Source of the DNA: Lyophyllum atratum
Taxonomy: Eukaryota; Basidiomycota; Agaricomycetes; Agaricales; Lyophyllaceae
Length of the DNA stretch: 64,000 nucleotides
NCBI GenBank assembly: GCA_014905825.1
Contig: JACGCN010000009.1
Span: forward strand, 372,001 to 436,000
Direction: 5' to 3'
The first letter of the stretch is position 1. Each line of letters begins with the position of its first letter. The translations under genes and the position numbers were made by a program. Shown here one piece after another: positions 33,844-45,972 of the stretch. The notes beneath the pieces are model-generated. The model worked only from the letters and a program-made list of their open reading frames with translations, was not told the DNA's origin and searched no databases.

Positions 33844-35481
33844 ATGGTCCACCCATGCCTGCTGATGCCCGAAATTTTGAATCATATCTGCAAAACTCTT
33901 CACGCATGCCGTGACCGGCCCTACAAACCCAATTCTCCCAACTGCAAGGACTTGGCGGCGATGGCATTAACTTGCCGTGCCTTCGTCGACCCCGCCAACG
34001 ATTATATCTGGTCAGAGATGGACACCATGGCACCCATTGTAAAGTGCATGCCGGCGGATCTGTGGACGGAAGTAGGCGACGACCTTGGAACCCCTTGGTT
34101 GGTGCGTATTCATTCCGGATTTTGTTTCCGCTTCTCATCACGTCGCTGATATTCTTCGTAGGAGTTCTCCAGAGCAATTATTCCGTCAGATATCAAAGCT
34201 TTTACGGAGAAGTCCCATCGCCTCAAGCACCTATCAATTTCGACAGAAGCTACACATCCGGTGGCCCCGTGGACGTGGGTCAAAGTCACCCAGACGCCGC
34301 CCGAGATATTCAGTGCTTTGCACGCTGCTGCGAAAACTACCCTGTTATTCCCGAACGTTGCTTCGCTGGCCTTCTCTCATCCATCGCCGCTGGTTCTCAT
34401 GATTGTGTATGAGCATACTGGACCATACCTCACAGAACTATCGCTCGACGAACGTTGCGACCTCGATTCGAAAAATGACTACCCCCTCATAAGGTCCCTT
34501 CCTCGTCGTTATCCCGCACTTCGGTCGTTGGAAATCAGCAATGTACCATCAGATTTAGTGTCAACCATGGTTCGTGACCTACCGCACCTGCAGCGTCTCA
34601 AATCCCATGGTATGATAACTTCCGAGGCAATCCATCACCTCATGAGCCTCCCGGACCTACACACCCTATCGTCTGGATCTTCCACCATGCTTCCCCTACA
34701 AGCATCCACGTTACCTTCTTTCCAGACACTATCGTCTCTCACCTTCCGGTGCCATTCGGCTGAAGACGCCGTCAAACTGCTAAGCAGTGTTACTTCCCCA
34801 AAAGTTCGGTGGATCGGACTCCAGTTCATGGATAGATTGTTAACCCCCGAGGAGTGGGACAATATCTGCTCTACATTGGCCACTTGTCCAGCTCGCACAT
34901 CTGTTGAAACCGTATGGCTGGATAACAGCGTTCCGGATGTCGATGCGGATGAGCTGCTCCGGATTGGAAGCGTCAGTTTCAACGTCATTCGGCATATCCT
35001 CGTAATTTCCGACCTGCTTGAATTTGGCTTCAAGACACCCCTCTACCTTGATTTCGACGATGCATGTCTAGAAGAACTTGCAAGAGCTTTTCCTTCGTTG
35101 TCCGAACTTGATCTTGCTTATGATGGATCACTGTGCCATCAGCCTCGAGCCACTCTAGCTGCCATTTCAGCGCTTGCAGAACACTGTCCTCACCTCTGCA
35201 GCCTCAGCATAAGTATCGATGCCAGAGACAAAGGAAATATCCTCCCTTCCCCAGCTCTCCCCAACGACAGTTCTATCTTCTTGTCTTTCTCGAACTCCCC
35301 TATTTCCGATGCTCAATGGGTCGCCTTTCAGCTCGCTGATATTTTCCCGAATATCAGGAGCGTGAATGGGTCCTATGATCCGTGGCCAATTGACGACCCT
35401 CTATACCAGTACGAAGCATTACCACCATGTCTGTGGAGCGAGGTTCTAGCCTTTGTTCAAAAGCGGGCGATGACTCGCTAG
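33844..35481 (+). CDS. F-box/LRR-like protein (family 2)
   Basis: Exons 33844-34101 and 34162-35481 with a 60-nt intron give 525 residues. The ATG at 33844 is in good context (GCAATGG). The F-box-like start is HPCLLMPEILNHICKTL, then LAAMALTCRAFVDPANDYIW and IVKCMPADLW. Leucine-rich repeats follow (LPHLQRLKSHGMI, LPSFQTLSSLTFRC, FPSLSELDLAYDG). Its nearest relative here is the gene at 9816-11442, with the same intron position and shared segment FSRAI(I/V)PSD. A decayed copy of its C-terminal half lies at 24594-25388. It is a likely SCF adaptor; the substrate is unknown. Confidence 0.9.
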
Positions 35482-35659
35482 CCATGTGTATTTCAGTTCC
35501 ATGACTCGGAACCTCACACAATAACGGGCTATAGCTTACTTTCATATGCACGTTGACTGTACCTGACTACTTGTATCTCTGATTTTTTTGAATCCGTAAG
35601 ACATACGTGATAAACATTATATATCCAGAAATGTCCACTTCCATGTCGCAGAAACGACA

Positions 35660-35993
35660 ATGACAAGTAGTGATAGTGATAGTGATATTACCCACGGGCG
35701 GTCCCGAAAAGGAACATGTGGGGGTTCCGTGCTACGTACATGCATCAAATGTACGCTACGGGCGCAAGCCAACCATTGCCGCTATGATATACGGAATCGC
35801 ACGGGTTAGTTGACATACACGGTATTCATTGAGTATACTGGACTGATGTTCTGAGTTTTGAATCGTAGGCGATGCTCAGAGTCCGTCGGCAGATCGTCTA
35901 GGCAGCCGATCTGTTTGTCATGTTGACTCAACTTTCGTCTCAGTGTCAAGTCAATGTCATCAGGTAGGTATTGACGCGTCGGGCGCGTGCTGA
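35660..35993 (+). CDS. possible small Cys-containing protein (weak)
   Basis: An ATG at 35660 opens a frame that reads a Ser/Asp run, then GTCGGSVLRTCIKCTLRAQ and NHCRYDIRNRTG. A plausible GT-AG intron (35805-35868) joins it in frame to a second exon ending with TGA at 35991, giving 89 residues with six or more Cys. I do not recognise it. The Cys pairs could bind zinc. There is no other support; it may be a chance frame or a relic. Confidence 0.25.
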
Positions 35994-36015
35994 GCGCGTG
36001 TTACCCAAAATTGTG

Positions 36016-36075
36016 AGCGTCGGGATTGATGCAATTAAGCGTCAGGATTGATGGAATTAAGCGTCGGGATTGATG
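36016..36075 (+). repeat. 22-bp tandem repeat, about 2.7 copies
   Basis: The unit AGCGTCGGGATTGATGCAAT plus TA occurs at 36016, 36038 and 36060 (last copy partial), with two substitutions in the middle copy. It sits about 155-215 bases upstream of the F-box/zinc gene start at 36229. A role in its promoter is possible but not shown. Confidence 0.85.
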
Positions 36076-36228
36076 CCAACGAGTCACCGACGCAAGCCAC
36101 GTGTCCAGAAGGCTGTCCTTTCATCACCGGACTCATCCCGCCACATATAAATTAAAATCTGGCCCAAATGCAGGAATCCACGCTATCCCAGAACCACCTC
36201 ACATCCTCGGCCACGTTTTCAGCAATCA

Positions 36229-38903
36229 ATGGTGACTACTCGACGACAATCTGGAAAGCTTACGGAAGTTACGAAGCATCGAGGAGAAGACTTCATGGAC
36301 AGCGATGATGAGCTCGACTACGACGATGATGTGTCTGAAGATTCTGATGATGAAGGAAGTGATTGGGAGGAAAAACCCTCGCGTCAGTAGCCTTCTTATT
36401 TGTCCCGGCTGTCTTAGGTTGAACCTGTCCAGGCAACTTGAACGAAAGGGCTCCAGCGAAGCGCGCTAAGTTTTCGAATAGCCCCAGCCCGAATACGCCA
36501 CCCCGGCAGTCTAAGATTCGGCGTAAATCTGTCAGCCTTCTGCCGACCATGCCAATGGACATACAGTTTGAGGTACGCAGCTTCGAGACTGTATTTTAAA
36601 TCTTCATGTCCTTATTTATGTGCGACAGATCCTCCGCTTTATGTCACCCAAAGACCTCATCTCGCTGACACGCGCAAGCAAATCCCTCCGCGCTATGCTT
36701 ATGACGCGTAACGCCATCACTGTTTGGAAATCTGCTCGAGAAAACCTTGGGTGCCCAGCATGCCCGGCTGATTTCTCGGAACCCAGGTGGGCGGTGCTAA
36801 TTTTCGAGAACCATTGCGAGGTACCCATATTGAATCCTTCTTCTTTGCGCTATATAATGACTGAATTAAATTGCCAATTCCATAGAATTGTGGAACGAAG
36901 TACGTTCTGAACGTTGACTTTGGGATCCGCCGTCGTGTCTGCGTATCATGCAGAAAGAAAAAGTACGCTACTACTCCCACTACTCTTCCGTAGACCACGA
37001 GCATAATGCTCGAGCCTCTGCAGTCTTATTGTAGCATCGAGGTTCCCCCGCGTATACCCCAATTACGACGATACCATCTTAACTTTCATCCCATATACAA
37101 ATGGTAATTGCATATCTACCCCTACTATCACCTTACGTCTCGCTGATCATCTTTGTCTCCAGTTGGTGGCTTTGCTGAAGGCCGTCAATCGAGCAGCAAG
37201 TTTTACTGGGCATCTGATATCGATGATACAGCAAAACAGCTAGCGGACCTTAAAGAAGACGTTCGCAAGCAACTGCCAGGGGCAAAGCAGAAACTGAACG
37301 AGTTTCAAATAGAGAGGATGGAACTCGTGCAGAGCGTTCGCGAGGTGGATGATTATAGAAGTTTCTTAGTGCTTATTTGCCTAACAGAATGCCTCAGAAC
37401 GTCGATAAGTTGACCGCCGCGTTTCGGTCGATGGTCTCTCCTAGGGAGGACAAGAGACCACAACGATATAGCGCGTATGGTCTTGGCCTCTTGCTTCATC
37501 TATGTTGACTTATGTTACCTATCAGCATCATCGCAAGGTTCGAGTCGTTGGGGTACCTGGAAGCTGATATCCGTTCGGGTATCCAATCGGATAAAGAATG
37601 TCACCTGAACTCAGAACTCACGGACAGGAGTACGTCCGAAATTCGCTACTCTTCCTCTTGCCCCTACTGAACATGACCGAAGTTTGGAAGCGCATCCAAC
37701 CCATCCTGGAACCCCAGGTTTTAGCACGACAAGCGGCCCGCATTACTGCCGCCCGTGAGGTACTTCTGAAAGACAGGAAGAGAGTCGTTGGCACGGTGTA
37801 TAGATCATACCTGGGGACAATTGTCCCGTCCCAGTGGCTACGTAACCCGACCACCCAGGAACTTTGCAAGTTTGCCCCGTTCGCCGAAGTTGTGAACAGC
37901 CCAGATGAAGTCACTGTCAACGAGTCAAGCTTCGAAGAGGCGATGTCTACGCTTCCTGGCTTAATATCAGTGTGGTCTGAGAAAAGAAAATCAGCATTGA
38001 GGGAGAAGATGTGAGTCACTCGATATCTTGCCTCCGGAGTTTCTCTAATGCTTGATTTCTATCTATATCAGTCCATCCCAGCTCACGAGTGACAGTCGCA
38101 CTATCGACCCTATAGATCTAGCGACAACTGTTTTCGAATGTGGCTCTACTTGCGACGTGAGTTATTCGCCTTGGGGATCCCATTATGGCAAGCCTCTATT
38201 TGCATATGATGGTGCCAGTTCGCACCACTGCAAGCTCAGTCCATACAACCGTTTGTCCGAGAAAGACCTTAGCCCTGTCTTCTCTAACAAAGGGTCCGCG
38301 GCTGCCACTAGCCTTGTTTCGCTCGCTGGTCTCAGTGCTACCCATGCCACCCCAGCCGATATGGATCAGTGCGATCTACGCTTCTTCTGTTCTGAGTGCA
38401 CGGCAAAGAAACGCATGAGCGGCCTTTTTGCTCGGTCCGTTTATACATGGCGCGCCGGGGTAGATATCTCTTCCCCACTCTGATGATTTCTTTGCATATT
38501 TATCCGATCTACAGGTGGCACATGCGATGAAGCATACACACCCGACCGACCCGACGTGGCAGGTGTTGACATCTGATGAAGCCAACATTGTGAAACTCTC
38601 AGAAACGCTCGACCCCGTGCGCAACGAGAGCTGCTGGACCTGCAACCATTGTGCCACTTATGTCGACAATTGGACACGACGAGACGTCGTTATTGAACAT
38701 TTGTTGTATATGTATGTATCACTTCAATCCTTGTTGGACGCGTTGATGGACGCGATGCCAGGCACGATAAAGTTGATTGCACAGAGCCTCAGGACCTTTT
38801 TTACTTTCCGGACAGTCGGCGATCTACAATAAGAATTCCTGTTCTTGAAGTGACCAGTCTTCCGATTGCAGAAGGAGACAAGACTGCGACTCCGACTGCA
38901 TGA
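36229..38903 (+). CDS. F-box protein with zinc-binding Cys motifs (paralogue 1)
   Basis: Twelve exons sum to 2061 bases, 686 residues. Start MVTTRRQSGKLTEVTK, then an acidic run (MDSDDELDYDDDVSEDSDDE), a basic linker (PAKRAKF, QSKIRRKSVSL), and an F-box: LLPTMPMDIQFEILRFMSPK, then LTRASKSLRAMLMTRNAIT. Cys pairs follow: CENCGTKYVL with RRVCVSCRKKK, and CSECTAKKR. Near the end comes CWTCNHCATYVDNW with a following His, like a C2H2-type finger. A central helix (ADLKEDVRKQLPGAKQKLNE) looks coiled-coil. Intron positions match the paralogue at 42365-45267, which fixed several junctions. The last exon is shorter than in the paralogue and lacks its final Cys-containing module. A nuclear SCF adaptor is plausible; the target is unknown. 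Confidence 0.88.
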
Positions 38904-39616
38904 GTGCTATGTGAGATAAGTGAGTAGCTGGCCGCGCATCTGATTGTCGAACTTCGGTATCCTGACTCAAAGACATAAAGTCAACAATTCCACTAGGACA
39001 CAGACGGGACTTTGAACCACTAGCGATATCAATTATGTGCTGTCTTTGATTCTTGATACCCAAGTTCTGTTATGCGGTACCAACGGAGTCGCCCCATCTC
39101 ATTTTGGTCCAAGTTGATGCTCGTATGATGACGCATTTTCAGTCGCATCGTCTCAAATAACTTCGTAGTATGGACCATCACGTAGAGTGAAGTAGCATTA
39201 AGCCTACGTGATGTATTCAGTTACCACTGCCAAATCGCAATACTTCGCATGAACAACTTGAACTGGAGGCCTAAGAATAATCGGCCCCATATGTGAAGCC
39301 GTCCATTGCGGTTCACAATCAACTCGGTGCTAGACATCCTGAATATGATCTGCGTGATACTACCGTTTGACTAAGGCGGTGATCTGGTACCGGCAACGAA
39401 GGCGTGTCGCGCCTTCTTAAGACCGGCGGCCTATCCTTACCTGTGGTCCAAGGACTCGGCCTCGGAGATCGCAAAGTGCAAGGCGTGTTGTGGAGGGACT
39501 ATGGCCATCCCACCGGCAGAACATCCAAGAGCACTGGAATATCAACGATAAAAACAGCACTAGTCTTTATAGACGCTTTACATTGTCTTGCTATGTGTGT
39601 GTTTACAGCATCCCGC
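38904..39616. other. intergenic between convergent genes
   Basis: About 710 bases. No supportable gene. It may include sequence lost from the 3' end of the preceding F-box gene compared with its paralogue, but no clear match was seen by eye. Confidence 0.45.
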
Positions 39617-40456
39617 TCAAGACTCAGGGAAACTGACTTTGGAAACGGTGTTCCAAAAAGTCTTGCCTTGGATGTTCGCGATCTCCAGCTCAAGTTCGCT
39701 AGGCTTGCGGCTGCCGTCACCACTGGCAAAGCAACCCGCACCCCATCCGGACCCTGTACGAGGTGTCATAAATATGAGACCAAGTCGGTGGATTTATAGT
39801 ACGTACCACCATGGACCTGCTCCAAGTTGGAAATCTGGTCGAAGCTATGCGCATAACCAAGAGGAACGTAGATCATGCCGTGGTGAGCGAGGGTTGACAT
39901 GGTAGTGAGGGCAGTAGTCTCCTGTCCTCCGCCTGGGCCAGCGGTGGAGACGAAGATCGAGGCGTACTTTCCATAGAGGGTGCCATTAACCCAAAATTTG
40001 CCCGTGGAATCCCAGAATGTCTTTCAAGACTGTTTCAGACATGTCTCCCACATACTCGGTATATGAAGTGCACAACGTACCTTCCACTGAGCGGGCATCA
40101 TGCCATAGCGGGTCGGGATACCGAAGAGGTAAGCGTCGTATTTTGGGAACTCGGCGAGGGTGGCGATAGGGTAATCGGCTTTTGGGGGAGCCTTCATCTT
40201 GGTCAGAATCTCCTGGGAAAGAGTCTCGGCGACCCTTTCGCGTGGATGAGCAATGATGCGGCCTGGAAGAGAGAACTCGAAGAACGTACTGGAAGATGGT
40301 CGCAGATCCACCAGCTTCCTCAACACCAGCCTTGACGGCCTCAGCCACTCCATTGAAGAATTATGAGCGAGTTTAGGAGCGTGGAAAGGGGGACATACTC
40401 CTGGCTATGTGGCCGTACAGGGAATAAATGACGATAGCGACTCTGGGAGGGGCCAT
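39617..40456 (-). CDS. NAD(P)H:quinone oxidoreductase, WrbA/Pst2 flavodoxin-like
   Basis: Minus-strand gene with about five exons. [18 protein letters not shown] is the flavodoxin-like first strand and FMN phosphate loop. [19 protein letters not shown] follows, then [19 protein letters not shown], the FMN-binding loop typical of WrbA, and [38 protein letters not shown] carries the conserved active-site His. The end is [15 protein letters not shown] and [16 protein letters not shown]. The enzyme makes two-electron reductions of quinones and protects against redox stress, or assists aromatic-compound turnover. The start ATG at 40456 is the only one before the first beta strand. Length and motifs are normal for the family. 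Confidence 0.93.
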
Positions 40457-40932
40457 TGCAATGCTAGAGGGTGTAAGTATAGGGAGGGGGATATGTTAGA
40501 ATATGGGAGATATAGGATAGAACAAGAGCGGAGAGCTTCAGTCGGAAGCATTCTCGAAAGAGGAGCTCATGTCTAGCCTTTGTCGTACCCTTGTCTTGGT
40601 CCAGTCAGAATGTGGCGCTGCTATAACCTAGGATCCTCCTGTAAAGAGGCGAGTGTAAAACCACCTAAGAATGCGAGCGGTGCCGGGGAAGCTGATCGGC
40701 GGTCAAGAAGTGCTTTGAAGAATAGTCAACAGTGAGCCGTGTAATTGAAAGCTTGTGGTACAGTTTCTAGGTGTCGAAATACAGAAGCGTCTGTTGTATC
40801 TAAAGGTCGGCGGAGTCGTTCCAAAAAAGAGGCTATGAGTTAGGGTATGTGTGCTGTGGAATGAAATATACAGGCGGCGTGATGAAAATATAAATACAAT
40901 AATCTGGAAGTGCGATCGCTTGGCAGGAAAGT
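40457..40932. other. intergenic region
   Basis: About 475 bases containing the promoter of the quinone reductase. No other feature seen. Confidence 0.5.
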
Positions 40933-41771
40933 CTAAAGCGCAATCGAGATGCCAACGAGCGCAGGCCAAAGAACAGCGAGCAGGCGGAAGCGTATCGTCT
41001 CCAAGTTGACTTTCGCGCTCGCATTTCTCTTTCCAGAACCAGCACCTGGGTTGCCTGAGTTTTTGGAAGGACCGTCTGGGTGGGCACCCATAGGGTTCGT
41101 ATGCATGGTAGGAACTGCTGCAGGATCGAAGGAGTGCATCGAGGTGGTTGATGGTGTGGTGCTGTTCAAAATGGCGGGACGCGTGGGGAAAAGATAACTC
41201 TCGGTGATGATCGTGAAGTTGGCGGTGTAGATGGTCAAAAGCGGGTCGGTCGTGATGAAACGCAGTGTGCTAAATTGGGAGTTGTGTAAGTTTTTCAGTC
41301 GCTGAAATGTAATGAAGTGCGAGAGCTCACTAGTGCGAGTCGTTTTCCAAACCAGGAGGAATGAAGACAGAGTGAGAACAGGCGGTCGGAGCTACATATT
41401 TCGCGAGCGTGGCGATATATTTCTAATTGACGCGGAAAAGGGTCAATAACATACATAAAGCAATCCCGAGAAATGAGCTCTAAGCAAAAGAGCAGCCATG
41501 GAGCGCCAAACATCCACACAGCGATCTAGATAGATCGCCTAGCCGAGCGTGGACTCACAGAGTTGCCGTGAAGGTCGATCTTCATGTGCCCTGTATGGCC
41601 GAGATGCGGTGTACGCCAGTCTTCACGCCAAGTGACTAAAGCAAGCTGCCCAGAAGAGAATTTCGTTTTGGCGATAGGCTGGGTCGGCCAGATCGAACCA
41701 AGCGCGGCGTTCATTCCCAGGTTCCCCATTACGAGCGCGGTAAGTACCAACTTGGAGATTCGCAGGAACAT
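40933..41771 (-). CDS. secreted GPI-type Ser/Thr-rich wall protein
   Basis: Minus-strand gene, three or four exons. The start MFLRISKLVLTALVMGNLGM is a signal peptide, cleaved near NAALG. The mature start IWPTQPIAKTKFSSGQ and LVTWREDWRTPHLGHTGHM resemble fungal Kre9/Knh1-like extracellular domains. After an intron come IATLAKYVAPTACSHSVF, IPPGLENDSHY, then TLRFITTDPLLTIYTANFTI. A Ser/Thr/Pro/Gly-rich linker with possible O-glycosylation follows. The C-terminus is hydrophobic (IRFRLLAVLWPALVGISIAL) directly before the stop, as expected for GPI attachment. It probably sits at the plasma membrane or wall. The second splice junction is inferred, so the exact length is uncertain. Confidence 0.82.
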
Positions 41772-42364
41772 GGAGGAGACTTCTTGAACAAGCTGTAAAA
41801 CGAAGAGGCTGTCGTCTCGTAGCACTTAGTGTTGAAGTTGTACAATGGACGGCTGCAGGCAGCGAAGTAGACTGTAGAGTTGATGTTGAAGGAATGGCCG
41901 GGCCGATACCCCGCCATCGCTTTTGGATATTTGTCTCTATTGACGTCGATGATGTTCTTAGGCGGTGAGTCGTGCAGCCTCGTGCTCTCCGAAGTACTAT
42001 AACTCAGTCCGCCACAGTGACAGTCTTCCTAGTCTTTCATCGTCAGTCTCTTAAGGCTGGAAGGCGCTCCGAGTCTGCCCCGCCTCTTTCTAGCTTGAGA
42101 TTAGATGAATCAAGCTTATACCTCGTCTGTAATGTTCGTAGAGTCTCCCCAATGACAACTTCGCAGCTTTCATATGATTATTGTGGCGCCTCATCGTATC
42201 CATTTGTTTGTTTCCTCTTGCTGTGGTACGGTGTTAAGAGAGTCAAATAGATTCAGAATTAGGTAATATATGCATCGGACTACGTCTTTTTTCTATACAT
42301 CTACCAGCAGGATGGTAGGGACCCAAGAATAATATCGCTTCCACCCCCACAAATCAGCGCTTTA
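41772..42364. other. intergenic region
   Basis: About 590 bases between the start of the GPI-type gene and the 3' end of the second F-box/zinc gene. No gene seen; plus-strand frame 41972-42250 is not recognisable. Confidence 0.5.
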
Positions 42365-45267
42365 TCACAACCCAGTCCGCACCCGCTTGAGGGTTATTGA
42401 TTTTATGCCTATGATCCCGGAGTCAGATGCCAAGGTCGCCCGTACTGTAAAAGCCGCGATGACGTACTTATCGCGCAGATGTGCTAGCACCCCACTCGGT
42501 TGGAACTCACGACGATTGTGAGGCGGCATGCAGCGCATACAGCGCACCACTTCTGACACCGTTGGAACTTTCGGCGGAGGCAGGGGAGCCGGAACTTCAA
42601 TGTGAGGGATGGGAATTTTAGAATGCCGCTTGTCTGGGAAGTAAAAGAGGTCCCGCGGCTCTATGCAGTCCACTTTATCATGGCTAAAATAACACCTGTC
42701 AAAACACTTCACCTAGGATTGAGGCAAAACATACCTTTGTTTGAGATGTTCTAAGATGACACTTCGGCTTTGCAAGTCGCTGAAATAAAGAGGGCAATGA
42801 TTGCAAGTCCAACACTTCTCGTCCTGCACGGGATCAGGTGTTTCTGATCGCTTGACGATGACAGCTTGTTCAGCTGTTAGTACCTGCCATGTTGGTTTGT
42901 CCGCCTGGGAGTAAGCCATCATTGTATGGTCAACCTATAGACCACATAAACACATGAACACAAACACAGAGAAACAGAGAGGAGATATCTACCGCGGCGC
43001 GCCATGTATAAACAGACCGAGTGTACTTGTCTTTCTGGCTCATGGATCTCTTCGGTGGACAGCTAGAACAGAAGAAGCGTAGGTCGCGTTGGTCCATATC
43101 TGCTGGTGTGGCACGCGTAACATCGAGCCCAGCGAGCGATATAAGACTCTTAACGACCATTGACCCCTCCGTAGAAAAAGTGAGCTTTTTCGATGGAGGA
43201 TTGTAAGAAGCGTAGCCATAGGATTTGCAGTGATGCCTACCGGCATCACCCCATCCAAATAGAGCGCGGCGGCCATCACCCCATCTAGATAGAGAGCCGA
43301 CGTGACTGAATTCCCAAGCCGAAACATTCGCCAGGCATCTTGAACCAGATTCGCATTGGAAAACAGTGGTCGCCAGGTCCATAATGTCAATGATGGTCTG
43401 GGTTGTACTGGATTCCGACGGACTAATGCAGATCGAAGTCAAGCTTTAGGTTCTGATAGCTGTAAGTACTGAAAGACGTACATCAGGGCCTTCAAAGTCG
43501 CCTTCCTTTCCTCAGACCAAGTCGATATCAATCCTGGAAGCATAGAGATGGCCTCCTGAAAACTTGCTTCGCTGACAGTGACGTTATCTGGACTGTTGAT
43601 GACCTGATCAAAAGGGGAAAATCCACAGATCGTGTCCGCCGTCGGGTGGTATAGCCATTGGTACGGGACCAGTGTCTTGAGATAAGTCTTATACGCTGTG
43701 TCCGCTATTTCTGTTCGTTGCCCGAGAAGCACCTCACGCGCGAGGGCAATGCGCGACTTTTGGCATTCGAGTACACGGGGTTCCAGAATGGGTTGGATGC
43801 GTTTCCAGACTTCAAATACCATAAGTATGGAGGAAGGAGAAGGTGTGGGTCCTACACGTACTTCTGTCAGTGAGCAGTGCGTTCAAATGACATTCCCTTT
43901 GTGGGAAGATTCCGGTACGGATATCGTCTTCGAGATATCCTAACGCCTGGAATTTCGCGATGATTCTAATGTAGCCACGTTATTCAACACAGGTACGGAT
44001 AGAAAAAGTAACACCGTACGCGTTATATCGTAACTCTTTCTTGTCTTCTGCGCCATCCGACGGGACCCAGCTGTAGAGCATCTCAACATTCTGGGGCGAT
44101 TCGTTAGTTCTCGTATGGAATGAGAAGATTGATAGTCATTTACCTCGACAACCTCATCTACCAAGTTCATTCTTTCCAATTGAAACTCATTGAGCTTTTG
44201 CTTCGCTCCCTGAAGTTTATTGCGAACGTTTTCTTTGAGCTTTGCCAATTTGGTGGCGGTCTCATGGACGTCAGATTTCCAGTAAAACTTGCTGCCCGAG
44301 CCACGGCCGTGAGCCCATCCTCCCACTGGTCGACATACACGATCAGGTAGATGCGATGAATCAATAAGGGGTGTGATGTTACCGTTCGTATATGGGACGA
44401 AAGTGAGTACACTATCATCGTAGCTGGGGAATACGGTAGAAAACCTCGAAGCCACAACGAGACTAGACGTGTTCCATCATTATCATCATAATTGGCTAGA
44501 AAGATGCAAAGCGACGCACTTATTCTTTTTACACGGTATACAGACGCGACGGCGAATACCGAAGTCCGCTTTGAACACGTTCTTCGTCCCACAACTCTAT
44601 GAGGGAGGTATTACCGTCAACTACGGCGTATTAAGCAGCGGCAAGAGGTATACCTCGCAGTTAGATCCAAACATCAGTACTGCCCATTTTGGTTCCGAAA
44701 AATCAGAGGGGCACTCTGGGCATCCAATATTATCACGGGCAGACTTCCAAACAGTGGTGGCGTTGCGCGTCATTAAAGTAGCGCGAAGGGTCTTATTCGT
44801 TCGAGTAAGCGCAATTAGGTCTTTGGGAGACGTCCGACCAAGGATCTGAGCAATGTAAACAGGGGTAATGAAGCCGTGATAGTAGCTACATACCTCAAAC
44901 AATATGTCCAATGGCATTGTCGGGAGAAGACTGAGGGATTTATGGCCTCGTCTAATTTTGGGCTGTTCAACTTGTTTTTTGGGACTGGGGCTACCTGCAA
45001 GTTTTGCACGTTTCCCTGGCGCCTTTCCGTTCAAGTCACCTGGGTAGATTTAGATTTTGTTTCGCAAAGAGATAAGAAGGTAGACCACTACTGACGAGAT
45101 GTTTTATTATCCCAATCACTACCCTCGCCTTCCGACGCGTCTTCGTCTTCGTCGTATTCTAGTTCATCCTCCGAGTCGCTGTCCATCACATCAGAGTCCT
45201 CTCCCTGGGGCGCAGAGCTCTTTACAGGTTGCGCCAGCTTTCCAGACTGTCTTCGAGTCGCAACCAT
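42365..45267 (-). CDS. F-box protein with zinc-binding Cys motifs (paralogue 2)
   Basis: Minus-strand paralogue of the gene at 36229-38903, with the same order of exons. Start MVATRRQSGKLAQPVKSS, acidic run, then LLPTMPLDILFE and ILGRTSPKDLIALTRTNKT (F-box), and IGCPECPSDFSEPKWAVLMF with following Cys pairs (CIPCKKNK). FYWKSDVHETATKLAKLKEN is the helical part, VWKRIQPILEPRVLE begins a well conserved exon, and CWTCNHCPLYFSDLQ is a finger-like motif. Unlike paralogue 1 it continues past DLFYFPDKR to VVRCMRCMPPHNRREFQPSG, a second Cys/His module. One exon after ILGR contains an extra stretch in this copy (an intron near 44880-44940 is likely). Function is inferred from the F-box only. Confidence 0.86.
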
Positions 45268-45972
45268 TGTTGGCTGCTGGAGAACGCGGGTGACGGTGTG
45301 CGATGGTTGGAAATGAAGTTACCCAGGGGCGTTTCAACCTGAAGCCATTTAAATGAGTTGTCACTTTCACGGTGTGACTTGGGTGACCGTGACAGGAAGT
45401 CCCTGATCGATGATCACTGCCACACGGCCAACTCAATCAATTTATCTTGATTTACTGCTCCCGGAATACAGTCACTACGCCATGTCTACAATGAACCGGC
45501 TACCCCACACACACCCAAGTACCGCTATGCTTGTTGAAGGGCTCCTCCTGCCATTCTCACCAAAATTCAGCCAAGTCGGCATGTTTTTAATCTGATCTCG
45601 TTGGTTCTGAGTACTAGTGGGCCTAAAGAACGGAGGAACGACTGATTGTGTCTGTCTAGGAGAGACTATAGTGGGCCTGCCAGTCCAAATCTACTTGCGT
45701 TTCTGTATGGACCGTAGGCCTGAAGGAGCCTGAATGCCTAGGGTCGGTTGCTACCTATATTTGAAACAACTTCACACAGAACCAGCTTTGCGATTGGCGG
45801 TGATACAATAAGCCTGTTCGTGCACCGGCGAGCGTTCAAGCTCTCCTGCCCCTCTTCATTTTCTCGCAACCCCAGGACGTTACAGTACATTCCATGTGCC
45901 CCGATATCCAAGAGGTACATTGATCCTAGCAAAGCCGTCCATACAAAATACAGTCGAAAGGAAAATAATAAA
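45268..45972. other. intergenic region
   Basis: About 700 bases between the F-box/zinc gene start and the 3' end of the chromodomain gene. No gene or repeat seen. Confidence 0.5.

Noticed and set aside
37525..37545. GGTTCGAGTC-like sequence resembling a tRNA B box
   Set aside because: It lies inside a coding exon of the F-box/zinc gene, and no acceptor or anticodon stem can be folded around it.
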